A DNA stretch of 64,000 nucleotides. Origin: Paracoccus tegillarcae (GTDB lineage: Bacteria; Pseudomonadota; Alphaproteobacteria; Rhodobacterales; Rhodobacteraceae). A program made the translations under genes and the position numbers. The notes beneath the pieces were generated by a model, which saw nothing but the letters and a program-made list of their open reading frames with translations, was not told where the DNA came from and searched no databases. Positions 42,561 through 50,164 of the stretch are shown piece after piece. The stretch spans positions 3,493,001 through 3,557,000 of the forward strand of contig NZ_CP025408.1 in the NCBI RefSeq assembly GCF_002847305.1, written 5' to 3'. The first letter of the stretch is position 1, and every line of letters starts with the position of its first letter.

Positions 42561-43126
42561 GAGGTTTCTTGGCACCACGCCCGGATGCGTGCAAGCGCCG
42601 GGTCATCAGGCTCTGACCTGAAAATTCGCCTTGGAGGGTCGCGTTTCGTCTCGTAATACTGTCAGGCAGCACGATTAGCTTGCGCTGTTGGAGCGGGTGA
42701 AGGGCACCGGCCAAAAAGTCTGGGTTTTGATGGGTTCTATTTTAGTCATTTAAGATCAGATGGATAACTGGAAAAAATCGGAATGGCGATGTCTCAATTG
42801 TTGATACAAATGTTGATGCATTGATTGGGGCAAGCACGGGCCAGAACGCTGACTGTTTAAGACGCTTGGACGAAGGCGAACTACCTGCCGGCTCGGTCCT
42901 CGAATTGCCGACGATAAATCTAGTCCTGATATCGTGCACCGAACGCCTTCGATCAGTGTACAGTGGGCTGGCTATTGCTGCTTGAGCAATTCGACCACCG
43001 GCACCAGCAAGGCTCAGGTTTCAGTGAGTGATATGTTCGCGAGGTATTTCGGACAAGAATAAACCTGCGCCTGCGCCCCACTGCATAGGGTATTGCACAG
43101 CGCAACTACCGCACTATCTTGTTTTT
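42561..43126. other. Gene-poor left boundary of the accessory island
   Basis: About 560 bases without a supportable gene. Base composition changes here from GC-rich to AT-richer. An open plus-strand stretch of about 70 codons (about 42,752-42,987) with coding-like residues (DTNVDALIGASTGQNADC) lacks a start codon and is probably a gene fragment. At 42689-42704 the sequence resembles the 3' end of a tRNA gene (see findings). Confidence 0.5.
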
Positions 43127-44167
43127 ATGACGTTCAGAGTTCTTGCTCTTTCCGGCGGCGGCTACCGTGGCCTTTACACCGCTCAGGTCCTTGCCGGGAT
43201 CGAAGAAGCGAGTGGTTTGCCACTGCACCGGCGTTTCGATCTTATCGCCGGGACTTCAATAGGCGGAATCCTTGCGCTTGCCTTGGCCACCGGCAAGAGT
43301 TCGATGGCGGCGACAGCGGGATTGATGGCAATGCAGGGAACGTCGATCTTTGGCGAAAGCGCACCGCCCAAAGGCGCTGTTGGAAAGATCATCGACTATG
43401 CAAGGCACAGCAGGGGCGCCAGATACGACCCAGCACCGCTTAAATGCCTTATCTCTGGGCTTGTCGGCCAAGATACGCGCATCGGCGATCTGAAACAGAA
43501 GGTCATTGTTCCGGCAGTAAATGTCACGAAGGGCGGCCCTCAAGTCTTCAAAACCCCTCATCATCCGCGCTTGGTCAGAGACTGGAAGCTGCCCTTGGTC
43601 GATGTCGCGTTAGCGACCTCCGCGGCGCCATCGTATTTTCCCCTGCATTCCATCGGAAGCGAACGATTTGCGGATGGTGCTCTTTATGCGAACAGTCCTG
43701 ACGATCTTGCGCTGCACGAGGCGCAGCATTTCCTTGGCCAAGAACTGCCTGACATCCATGTTCTCAGCATTGGTAGCACCACATCCAAATTCAGTTTCCC
43801 CAGCAGCCTGCACAGCAACCTTAGCTGGTTTAGCTGGCTGCTGGACCAACGGCTGACCAGTGCCATGATCGCGGCGCAGCAGATGAATACCGATTACATC
43901 ATCCGGCACAAACTGGGGGACCGCTATATCAGGGTCGACGCTATTCCGTCGCCCAAACAGTTGCCGGAAATGACGCTCGACAATGCCAGCAAAACTGTTG
44001 CGACTGATCTGATGGGTCTGGCCGAGGCGTCGTTGCGCGAGAGCCTTCCAGCGATCAAGGCCGCCGGTTTCCTCGATCACGAAGCAGACGAAGAAGACTT
44101 CCTGTCGCGCGAGGACGTGGGCAATTACTTTAGCGAATTGAGGGGGCAAAATGGGCATTGCGGCTAA
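43127..44167 (+). CDS. capV: CBASS effector: patatin-like phospholipase
   Basis: The effector of a CBASS anti-phage system: a phospholipase switched on by a cyclic (oligo)nucleotide to degrade the host membrane and abort infection. The 346-residue protein has the patatin oxyanion motif GGGYRG (10-15), the nucleophile elbow GTSIGG with Ser44, and the catalytic Asp in DGA (Asp183). ATG 43127 gives the compact patatin N-terminus MTFRVLALSGGG; an upstream start at 43028 is not supported. It overlaps the CD-NTase gene by 17 bases. Confidence 0.93.
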   Translation: MTFRVLALSGGGYRGLYTAQVLAGIEEASGLPLHRRFDLIAGTSIGGILALALATGKSSMAATAGLMAMQGTSIFGESAPPKGAVGKIIDYARHSRGARYDPAPLKCLISGLVGQDTRIGDLKQKVIVPAVNVTKGGPQVFKTPHHPRLVRDWKLPLVDVALATSAAPSYFPLHSIGSERFADGALYANSPDDLALHEAQHFLGQELPDIHVLSIGSTTSKFSFPSSLHSNLSWFSWLLDQRLTSAMIAAQQMNTDYIIRHKLGDRYIRVDAIPSPKQLPEMTLDNASKTVATDLMGLAEASLRESLPAIKAAGFLDHEADEEDFLSREDVGNYFSELRGQNGHCG

Positions 44168-45527
44168 TCTTTTTCACAATCCCGATGATCGCGAAAATTC
44201 GCTCGCCTATCGGATACGGCCATCCGACGACCAGATTCAGCAACAACAAGAGCGCTGGAACGATCTTGCGGACGTGCTGAAAGAGATGCTGCGTGACAGG
44301 GTCGGCAAGCCCGTTTCATCGTGGCTGCAAGGATCATACAAGTTCGGCACGCAGATCAGGCCTGCGCGGATGGGCGAGGAGTTCGACATCGATCTTGGCA
44401 TCTATGTCGAATGGCCGGGCGCGGCGAAGGATGGCGCTAATGGTGCGTGCGAGTTGAAGGATCACGTGCAAGCGATTTTGCAGGATTACGCCAGCGTTGA
44501 CGCGAACGACGCGACCGAGGCGGCCAAGCCCAAGCCGCGCTGCAATCGCATTCGCTTTGGCCAAGATTTTCATATCGATGTGCCCAGCTATCATCTGGAC
44601 CGGCAGGATGATGCACGGGAACTGGCCACCGAGGATGACAAATGGGACAATAGCGATCCAAAGGCAGTTTATGTTTGGTGGAAACGACAGTTCGATGGGG
44701 CGCAGCGCGACAGGGCGCGGCGTTTGGCGCGCTATTTGAAAATGTGGGCAGCCCTCACGTTTGAGCACGAGGCGCGACCGTCGTCGATCCTGCTGACGGT
44801 TCTGGTGGCGCGGGCGCTTGCCTCGGCAAAGACGGACGATCTTTCTGGCGATGATGAATATCTTCAGGCGGTCGTTGCGGAAATTGCAGAACGGCTGCAA
44901 GCTTCGCGAGTTGTGCGCAATCCGGCGAACCGGGCAGAAGACCTGAACCGATTGTCAGATGTCGACTTTGACGATTTCAGGATAAAACTAGATGAGTTGC
45001 TCAGCGTCGCCGAGCGCGCGTTGGCGGCGGTTGACCAATGTGACAGCGCTGAAATCTGGTCCGAGGCGTTCAGGCATTTCTTCCCCTACCCGCGCGAAGA
45101 TGGCGCCAAGGCCGAAGTGGCGGCGCGCCATGCCATCGCGCCGTTGCGGTTCGACCCACAGGTCTCGGTTCTCGCGACCCAGAACAAGCGATCTTGGACC
45201 GGACATAACGGCATCGGGCCGATCCCGCGTAATTGCGACATCAGGTTTGCGGTGGTGAACCACGACGAACTTCCCGATGGCGCGGCGATTTCATGGACCG
45301 TGCGCAATGAGGGGCGAGAGGCAGAGGTTGCCAACGATCTTGGCCATATCGGTGGTGCGGGTACGCAGCATCAGGAGCGCAGTGCCTATCGCGGGACACA
45401 CAACATGGATGTGGTCGTCAAGATGAATGGTCGCGTCATTGGTCGACGGCGCGTGGAGGTACAGGTGTCGGGATTGGTTTTTCCACAGCGCAACCCGGCG
45501 CGTCCGGCATGGGTCAGCCTCAGATAG
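44151..45527 (+). CDS. CBASS cyclase: CD-NTase with C-terminal AGS-C sensor domain
   Basis: A cGAS/DncV-like nucleotidyltransferase of 458 residues that senses phage infection and makes the signal for CapV. The catalytic core has Gly61-Ser62 (QGSYKFGTQIRP), the metal-binding pair Asp79 and Asp81 (EEFDIDLGIYV), and the third Asp143 (HIDVPSYHL). Residues about 330-440 form an AGS-C domain (WTVRNEGREAEV ... AYRGTHNMDVVVKMNGR), a C-terminal domain of some CD-NTases. GAGGGGG precedes the start. With only effector and cyclase and no Cap2/Cap3 or HORMA/TRIP13 genes, this is a type I CBASS. Confidence 0.93.
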   Translation: MGIAANLFHNPDDRENSLAYRIRPSDDQIQQQQERWNDLADVLKEMLRDRVGKPVSSWLQGSYKFGTQIRPARMGEEFDIDLGIYVEWPGAAKDGANGACELKDHVQAILQDYASVDANDATEAAKPKPRCNRIRFGQDFHIDVPSYHLDRQDDARELATEDDKWDNSDPKAVYVWWKRQFDGAQRDRARRLARYLKMWAALTFEHEARPSSILLTVLVARALASAKTDDLSGDDEYLQAVVAEIAERLQASRVVRNPANRAEDLNRLSDVDFDDFRIKLDELLSVAERALAAVDQCDSAEIWSEAFRHFFPYPREDGAKAEVAARHAIAPLRFDPQVSVLATQNKRSWTGHNGIGPIPRNCDIRFAVVNHDELPDGAAISWTVRNEGREAEVANDLGHIGGAGTQHQERSAYRGTHNMDVVVKMNGRVIGRRRVEVQVSGLVFPQRNPARPAWVSLR

Positions 45528-45537
45528 CCTTGCTTGT

Positions 45538-45717
45538 TCAAGGCAGATGTCGTTCGGTCAGTAACAATATTCCCTTTTTCTGTCTGTAGATGACCGATGC
45601 GTGGCGTCGGTAGCGCGACACAAGTTCGCGGGCGATTTCCGGTCGAGGTCATCAGCCGGCACGTCGAAGTTCTGCGCAGGGCGCGGGCAATGCGCTTTCA
45701 CCGAGGCACTGTTCATG
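45538..45717 (-). pseudogene. Possible frameshifted gene relic beside the repeat array
   Basis: On the minus strand two frames join across a one-base slip near 45640. The first reads GMNSASVKAHCP then NFDVPADDLDR. The second continues EIARELVSRYRRHASV then IYRQKKGILLLTERHLP and stops at 45538. The combined residues look like a genuine protein C-terminus, but I cannot name the family. The upstream end runs directly into the degenerate first repeat. Confidence 0.3.
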
Positions 45718-45897
45718 CCGCCGTTGCCCTTCATGCGGGCATGTTCCGTTAACACAAGCTGCTTTGCGTCGTATCGATGATGGTGTGTGGTGCAGTTGCC
45801 CTTCATGCGGGCATGGTCCGTTAACTGGACAAGTTGATCACTCGGCTCAATGTCTCAGAGGGTGCAGTTGCCCTTCATGCGGGCATGGTCCGTTAAC
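45718..45897. CRISPR. CRISPR-like mini-array: three 36-nt repeats, two 36-nt spacers
   Basis: Repeats lie at 45718-45753, 45790-45825 and 45862-45897. Copies 2 and 3 are identical over all 36 bases. Copy 1 differs at about four positions, three of them in its outer end. Both spacers (45754-45789 and 45826-45861) are exactly 36 bases and unrelated to each other. The repeat contains the palindrome catgcGGgcatg and ends GTTAAC in plus orientation. The degenerate copy at the left suggests the leader lies to the right and that transcription is leftward. No recognisable cas gene is present within the window, so the array is either an orphan or served by an unrecognised effector. Confidence 0.7.
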
Positions 45898-46187
45898 TGG
45901 CCTTCTGTAGGTCTTTGCGTCGAAAGCCAAATATTGGCACGTTTCCAAGGCTGACATTCCCGGGTTCGGAAAATCGCGTCATAATCGTGAAACAACATTG
46001 CCGTTATCGAATTTTCTCCTTTGTATTCTGATGCATAATCATTTTCTAAGGGCGATTTCGGTAAATCAGGCTAAATTTGATTCTACGCGCGACAGATCGG
46101 CCCGGCAAGCGCGCTTTGAAAATCCTGTGGTTGCGACAACCAGTCGCCCGGTTATTCTGCAGTGAATAAACGGCATAACGAGGGACC
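45898..46187. promoter_or_regulatory. AT-rich putative array leader / divergent promoter region
   Basis: About 290 bases with AT-rich tracts (for example gaattttctcctttgtattctgatgcataatc). No gene is seen. It sits between the intact-repeat end of the array and the start of the 158-aa gene, the expected place for a CRISPR leader and a divergent promoter. Confidence 0.4.
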
Positions 46188-46664
46188 ATGCGCATTATCC
46201 GCCCTTACGGCAGCAGCGTGACCGAACGCGATGAAACTGGCGAACGCCGCCGCATCCGCCCGACTGCGGCCCCAGACCAATTGCGCGATGTGCCCGCTTT
46301 CGCCGGTTCCGATCAGCGGCTTGTCATCGCGCAATGGATTTCGGTCATCGACAAGATTGCGACCAAGCCAAAGGGTAACGGTGGCGCCTCGCGGGAACAG
46401 TGGGCGCTGCGGACGGCTTTGGGCGGAGCGTGTTGGCGACTAATTGATCGCTGGCGGCTTCTGGCACCTGCCGACCGCACCGAAATGCGGGCACTGTGGG
46501 AACTACGCCTGCACCCTTATGGAAATCGCAAGTGGAAGGCAAAGAAGAGGAACGGCAAATTTACCAAACCTCCTGAGCCGCGCGGGCGCTGGTACGCGGC
46601 GTTTCTGGGCGACACCCCGTTTGGCAAACTGCAGAATGAACGTAAGCGGTGCATAGACCGGTGA
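46188..46664 (+). CDS. Unknown basic protein of 158 aa, possibly a truncated effector
   Basis: The frame starts MRIIRPYGSSVTERDETGER and ends KLQNERKRCIDR. It is rich in Arg, Lys and Trp, with a central helix-like block (VIAQWISVIDKIATKPKGN) and a basic aromatic block (RKWKAKKRNGKFTKPPEPRG, then RWYAAFLGD). I do not recognise a family with certainty. The sequence after the stop does not continue the protein in any frame and changes character, suggesting a 3' truncation. Position next to the repeat array and nucleic-acid-like charge make a fragment of a large CRISPR effector (for example type V-like) a hypothesis only. No RuvC, HNH or HEPN motif is visible. Confidence 0.55.
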   Translation: MRIIRPYGSSVTERDETGERRRIRPTAAPDQLRDVPAFAGSDQRLVIAQWISVIDKIATKPKGNGGASREQWALRTALGGACWRLIDRWRLLAPADRTEMRALWELRLHPYGNRKWKAKKRNGKFTKPPEPRGRWYAAFLGDTPFGKLQNERKRCIDR

Positions 46665-46944
46665 AAATCGTGGTTTTCCGATAATCCTAAGATATCGTGT
46701 ATCCAAGAAAAGCCGTTTTTGAGGCGCAAGCCTTCTGATTCGTTACGCTGATTCTGAGTGGAAACCGTGCTTGCCGACTTCCACTTATATTCTGAACTCC
46801 CTCTGCGGTGGCTGAAATATTCTTCCACTTGAAGATGGCCTTGGTCGCGGAATAACGTCAGGTGGTTGCTGAGATACAGAAACGCATGGATTCGTGCTTT
46901 CCTCCGTTGTCTTGGCAAATACCCCAAGCACTGGAAGATACTGA
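46665..46944. other. Intergenic region between the 158-aa ORF and the DUF3644 gene
   Basis: About 280 bases with no gene that I can support. The first 100 bases (after gcatagaccggtga) differ in composition from the ORF before them and may be debris from a recombination that cut off the ORF. Confidence 0.4.
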
Positions 46945-48156
46945 ATGCCCAGCGAAGTCGAAAGAGCGAAGAAGACGAAAAGGCGCCGGGGCAATACTCT
47001 GGAAAATTGGGAGGTAGGGATCGTAAAGGCCATGATCGACCGCGGCGGCCCGGCCACCAACGATCAGGATATCCTTGCGTATTTCACTCGCCCAACGAGG
47101 TCGATCAACCATCGCCTTATCAGCGAGATCCGCACGGGGGCCAAGCACAAGACCATCAAGCCGGCTTCCGAGGAGGATCTGGACGCATTCGTCTCAACCT
47201 GGCCCGATATCGACCACCAGACCGGTTTGAGCATAAGGGGCGACGAGCTTCTGATAAAAGGTCGCGAAGCGATGATCGCGGCTGTCCAGACGTTCAATTC
47301 AGCTGGACTTACATTTCGTGCCGAGTTGTTTATCGTGACCGCAGTCATCGCCTGGACATACCTCCTCCATGCGTGGTTCCGGCGCGAAGGGATCGACTAT
47401 CGATATCCCGGTCAAAAGACGAAGGAAGGGGCAGATAAATTCTGGGAGGCCGGTCATTGTCTCAAGCATGACAGGTGTCCCGTAAAAGGGGGCGCCGCGA
47501 AGAACCTTCAATTCCTGATCGAGATCCGCCATGAAATCGAGCACCGGTCCACAAACAGGATTGATGACGCTCTGGGGGCAAAGCTTCAGGCTTGCGCCCT
47601 TAATTTCAATGAGCTTCTGAAAAACGAATTCGGCGTCCAGTATGGTCTTGAAAAGCGTCTGCCCCTTGCGCTTCAGTTTGTCTCCTTCGGTGCTGAACAA
47701 CGAACGGTCCTCAAACAGGCCTCGGGCTTGCCCAAGCATATCGAAGCCGCCATTGACGCGTTCGAGCATGGCCTGAATGATGAGCAGCTGAAGGATCCGG
47801 CCTACAGAATGACATATGGCTTTGTCCCGATGGCGGCCAAGAAACCGGGAGCAGCGGATACAGCGGTCCAGATCATCGGCCCCGGCAGTGAGATGGCTGG
47901 CGAGATTGAGAAGATCATCTTCAAGGAGGTGAACAGGGAACGGTATCCGCCGGGCAAAGTGGTCGAAAAAGCTCAAGCTGCCGGATTCCCGGAATTTCGC
48001 ATGCATGACCACACACAGCTTTGGAAGAAGCGAGGCGCGAAAACGATCGGCAAAGGCTATGGGTGCATCGGCGACTACGGTCATTGGGTCTGGTTCGATC
48101 GATGGGTGGATCAGGTCCTCGAGCACTGCGAGGCAGAAGGAGACAGGTATAGATAA
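46945..48156 (+). CDS. DUF3644 domain-containing protein
   Basis: A 403-residue soluble protein. The N-terminus (MPSEVERAKKTKRRRGNTLENWEVGIVKAMIDRGG) resembles a helix-turn-helix unit. The middle carries AELFIVTAVIAWTYLLHAWFRREGIDYRY, then NLQFLIEIRHEIEHRSTNRIDD, the RxxxEH-type block characteristic of DUF3644, probably a HEPN-like fold. The C-terminus has a KxxFPEFRMHDHTQLWKK block found in longer family members. Such genes are common in defence islands and the neighbourhood supports that role. The reaction is unknown. Confidence 0.8.
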   Translation: MPSEVERAKKTKRRRGNTLENWEVGIVKAMIDRGGPATNDQDILAYFTRPTRSINHRLISEIRTGAKHKTIKPASEEDLDAFVSTWPDIDHQTGLSIRGDELLIKGREAMIAAVQTFNSAGLTFRAELFIVTAVIAWTYLLHAWFRREGIDYRYPGQKTKEGADKFWEAGHCLKHDRCPVKGGAAKNLQFLIEIRHEIEHRSTNRIDDALGAKLQACALNFNELLKNEFGVQYGLEKRLPLALQFVSFGAEQRTVLKQASGLPKHIEAAIDAFEHGLNDEQLKDPAYRMTYGFVPMAAKKPGAADTAVQIIGPGSEMAGEIEKIIFKEVNRERYPPGKVVEKAQAAGFPEFRMHDHTQLWKKRGAKTIGKGYGCIGDYGHWVWFDRWVDQVLEHCEAEGDRYR

Positions 48157-48305
48157 AGTTCGGCGCTCTACACTCCCTCTCATGGCCTGAAGCGATGTCA
48201 TCGCAGTTTTAGTGCGCCCAAGCCTTTTGGGCCGGGACCCTGTGCTGGAACCCGGCCAAGTGAAGTTGAATCAGATCCAGCCGAGTGCGGCTGTAGCCCA
48301 TAATG

Positions 48306-48542
48306 TCAGTCTGTGATGTGACCGTTCGGACAGTGCCACGGCATCAGCAGACCGTAATCAATCTCCCCGCGTGTGCGTTCGATTTCACTCACAACCGAGT
48401 TCATATAACTGCGGGCGTTGACTTTGTTCAGACGTGCGCTCTCGATCAGGGAATAGTAGATGGCCCAGACATCCGCCGTCTCATGGGTTCCGGCGAAAAG
48501 AGAGTTCTTCTTCGTCAAGGCGATCCCGCGGATACAGCGTTC
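48306..48542 (-). pseudogene. IS66-family transposase C-terminal relic
   Basis: The last 78 codons of an IS66 TnpC: ERCIRGIALTKKNSLFAGTHET, then IYYSLIESARLNKVNARSYM, ending LLMPWHCPNGHITD. Its upstream part is cut exactly where the IS3 element begins (48543). The matching 5' part is not found on the other side of the IS3, so DNA was lost. Confidence 0.85.
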
Positions 48543-48555
48543 TGAGCTACTCCCC
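48543..48555 (+). repeat. IS3 left inverted repeat (core)
   Basis: TGAGCTACTCCCC, perfect complement of 49803-49815. Confidence 0.92.
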
Positions 48556-48622
48556 GAAATTCGGACACTGACATAAGCTAGGATTTGCAGTCTGCTGATC
48601 TTCGACGAGAAGGAGATCAGAA

Positions 48623-48916
48623 ATGTCGAAACGCAAACAGCACGCGCCTGAGTTCAAGGCGAGGGTCGCGCTGGAAGCCCTGAAGGGCGAGGAGACGGCG
48701 GCCGAGCTGGCGAGCCGGTTCGGGGTGCATCCCACGATGATCCATCAATGGAAGCGAGCCCTGCTGGAAGGGGCCTCCGGCGTGTTCGAGCGCGGCGGTC
48801 GAAAGAAGCCCGAGATTGACGAGGAGCAGGTGAAGGAGCTTCACGCCAAGATCGGGGAGCTGGCGGTGGCCAACTCTTTTTTGGAACGAAAGCTGAAGCC
48901 CTGGGGCGGGAAGTGA
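48623..48916 (+). CDS. IS3-family transposase OrfA
   Basis: A 97-residue DNA-binding protein. A helix-turn-helix (ELASRFGVHPTMIHQWKRALLEG, about 28-50) is followed by a leucine-zipper-like helix (EEQVKELHAKIGELAVANSFLERKLK). The slippery T TTT TTG lies near its 3' end. Read normally it stops at TGA 48914-48916, overlapping orfB. Confidence 0.94.
   Translation: MSKRKQHAPEFKARVALEALKGEETAAELASRFGVHPTMIHQWKRALLEGASGVFERGGRKKPEIDEEQVKELHAKIGELAVANSFLERKLKPWGGK
48877..48883 (+). other. Programmed -1 ribosomal frameshift site
   Basis: The heptamer T TTT TTG is in the correct phase (tcT TTT TTG in orfA). A -1 slip puts ribosomes into the orfB frame with no stop before it, giving an OrfAB fusion, the normal transposase of IS3 elements. 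Confidence 0.75.
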
Positions 48917-49776
48917 GGCGCGGCATGATCGAGCCGGACTATCCCCAGCTGTCCATCGGTCAGCAGTGCAAACTGCTCTCGATCGCGCGCTCGTCCTATT
49001 ACTACGAGCCCAAGGGAGAAACCGAACAGAACCTCGGCCTGATGCGGCAGATCGACGAGCAATTCCTTGAGACCCCGTTCTTCGGCGTCCGGCAGATGAC
49101 CTGGCACCTGCGCAATGAGGGGCATCTCGTGAACGAGAAGCGGATACGCCGGCTAATGCGCCTCATGGGCTTGATGCCGATCTACCAGAAGCCCAATACC
49201 AGCAGGCCGGCGAAAGGGCACAAGACCTATCCCTACCTGCTGAAAGGGCTGCGTGTGGAACGCCCGAACCAGGTCTGGTGCTCGGATATCACCTATCTGC
49301 CCATGCGGCGCGGCTTCCTATACCTCGTCGCAATCATGGACTGGCACACTCGAAAGGTCTTGGCCTGGCGCATCTCGAACACGCTGGAGGCCGACTTCTG
49401 TGTGGAGGCGCTGAACGAGGCCATCCACAAATTTGGCCCGCCCGAGATAATGAATACTGATCAAGGATCTCAGTTCACGTCCTTCGCTTGGAGGGATCGG
49501 CTCCGCCGGTCGGGCGTGCGGATCTCGATGGATCGGAAAGGCCGTTTCCTGGACAACATCTTCATCGAGAGGCTGTGGCGCACCCTGAAATACGAGTGCG
49601 CCTACCTGCATGCCTGGGATACAGGATCAGAGACCAAGGCGGCCATCCGGAAATGGATGACCTTCTACAACCACCAGCGCCCGCACTCGGCCCTCGGCGG
49701 CAAGCCTCCGGCGCTGGTCTACTGGAAGAGAAATGATATCAACCAACCCGATCAGCAGGTGCAACGAGTAGCTTAA
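48913..49776 (+). CDS. IS3-family transposase OrfB (DDE integrase)
   Basis: The 287-residue catalytic part. The DDE triad is Asp125 (WCSDITYLP), Asp183 (NTDQGSQFT) and Glu219 (FIERLWRTLKYE), with the usual 35-residue D-E spacing. The annotated GTG start at 48913 is probably not the main route; the -1 frameshift fusion with OrfA is. The element looks intact and potentially active. Confidence 0.95.
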   Translation: MRRGMIEPDYPQLSIGQQCKLLSIARSSYYYEPKGETEQNLGLMRQIDEQFLETPFFGVRQMTWHLRNEGHLVNEKRIRRLMRLMGLMPIYQKPNTSRPAKGHKTYPYLLKGLRVERPNQVWCSDITYLPMRRGFLYLVAIMDWHTRKVLAWRISNTLEADFCVEALNEAIHKFGPPEIMNTDQGSQFTSFAWRDRLRRSGVRISMDRKGRFLDNIFIERLWRTLKYECAYLHAWDTGSETKAAIRKWMTFYNHQRPHSALGGKPPALVYWKRNDINQPDQQVQRVA

Positions 49777-49802
49777 TCTACGCCAGATCCTGTCCAAGAG
49801 AT

Positions 49803-49815
49803 GGGGAGTAGCTCA
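49803..49815 (+). repeat. IS3 right inverted repeat (core)
   Basis: GGGGAGTAGCTCA, perfect complement of 48543-48555. Confidence 0.92.
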
Positions 49816-49817
49816 GT

Positions 49818-50057
49818 GTGACCCCTAGATCATCAGAAATGCTCGACTATACAAACTTTGGCGAACTTGGCGAGATCATCAAGTCCAACTGGGATGACTT
49901 CGCAGACATCTTTACTGACATTCAAGCTGTGGAACGGATTCTAAAGAACTTAAACACCCTGCGCGCTGCCATCGCGCACTGCACCCCATTGGCCGAGGAC
50001 GAGGAGTTGAGGCTTCATCTTTCGTTGAGGGATTGGTTTCGTCAGCAGGGCGGCTAA
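49818..50057 (+). pseudogene. 3' remnant of a Swt1-like HEPN-domain gene
   Basis: The frame begins immediately after the IS3 right end. MLDYTNFGELGEIIKSNWDDFADIFTDIQAVERILKNL, then NTLRAAIAHCTPLAEDEE, matches the C-terminal part of Swt1-family HEPN domains, with the RxxxAH-like RAAIAHC (usual form RNxxAH; Asn is replaced). The N-terminus is missing, presumably removed with the IS3 insertion. The intact gene would have belonged to the HEPN ribonuclease group used in abortive-infection systems. Confidence 0.65.
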
Positions 50058-50164
50058 CCCGCAACATTTCTGTTGACGTGTTCAGGTAAATACTTGATTT
50101 ATTAGGCATAAACCCTCGGGCGCAACCCCTACCGCCGGAGCCAATTACCCACAGAGTTGACAGA
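50058..50164. other. Short intergenic region, no gene seen
   Basis: About 110 bases between two island genes. No structure that I can support. Confidence 0.4.

Larger units (their letters stand above)
48543..49815 (+). mobile_element. IS3-family insertion sequence, 1273 bp
   Basis: It is bounded by terminal inverted repeats that start TGAGCTACTCCCC on the left and end GGGGAGTAGCTCA on the right, with further matching at GGACA (about 26 bp imperfect). The ends are TG...CA as in IS3 elements. It carries overlapping orfA and orfB in the -1 relation. The bases flanking it (TTC and GTG) are not a target duplication, which suggests recombination or deletion after insertion. Confidence 0.93.

Noticed and set aside
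42742..42939. Minus-strand 65-aa frame at the island border
   Set aside because: No ribosome binding site and no recognisable motif; the opposite strand shows a more coding-like but startless stretch.
45558..45806. Minus-strand 82-aa gene across the repeats
   Set aside because: It reads through repeat and spacer sequence; better explained by the array plus a frameshifted relic.
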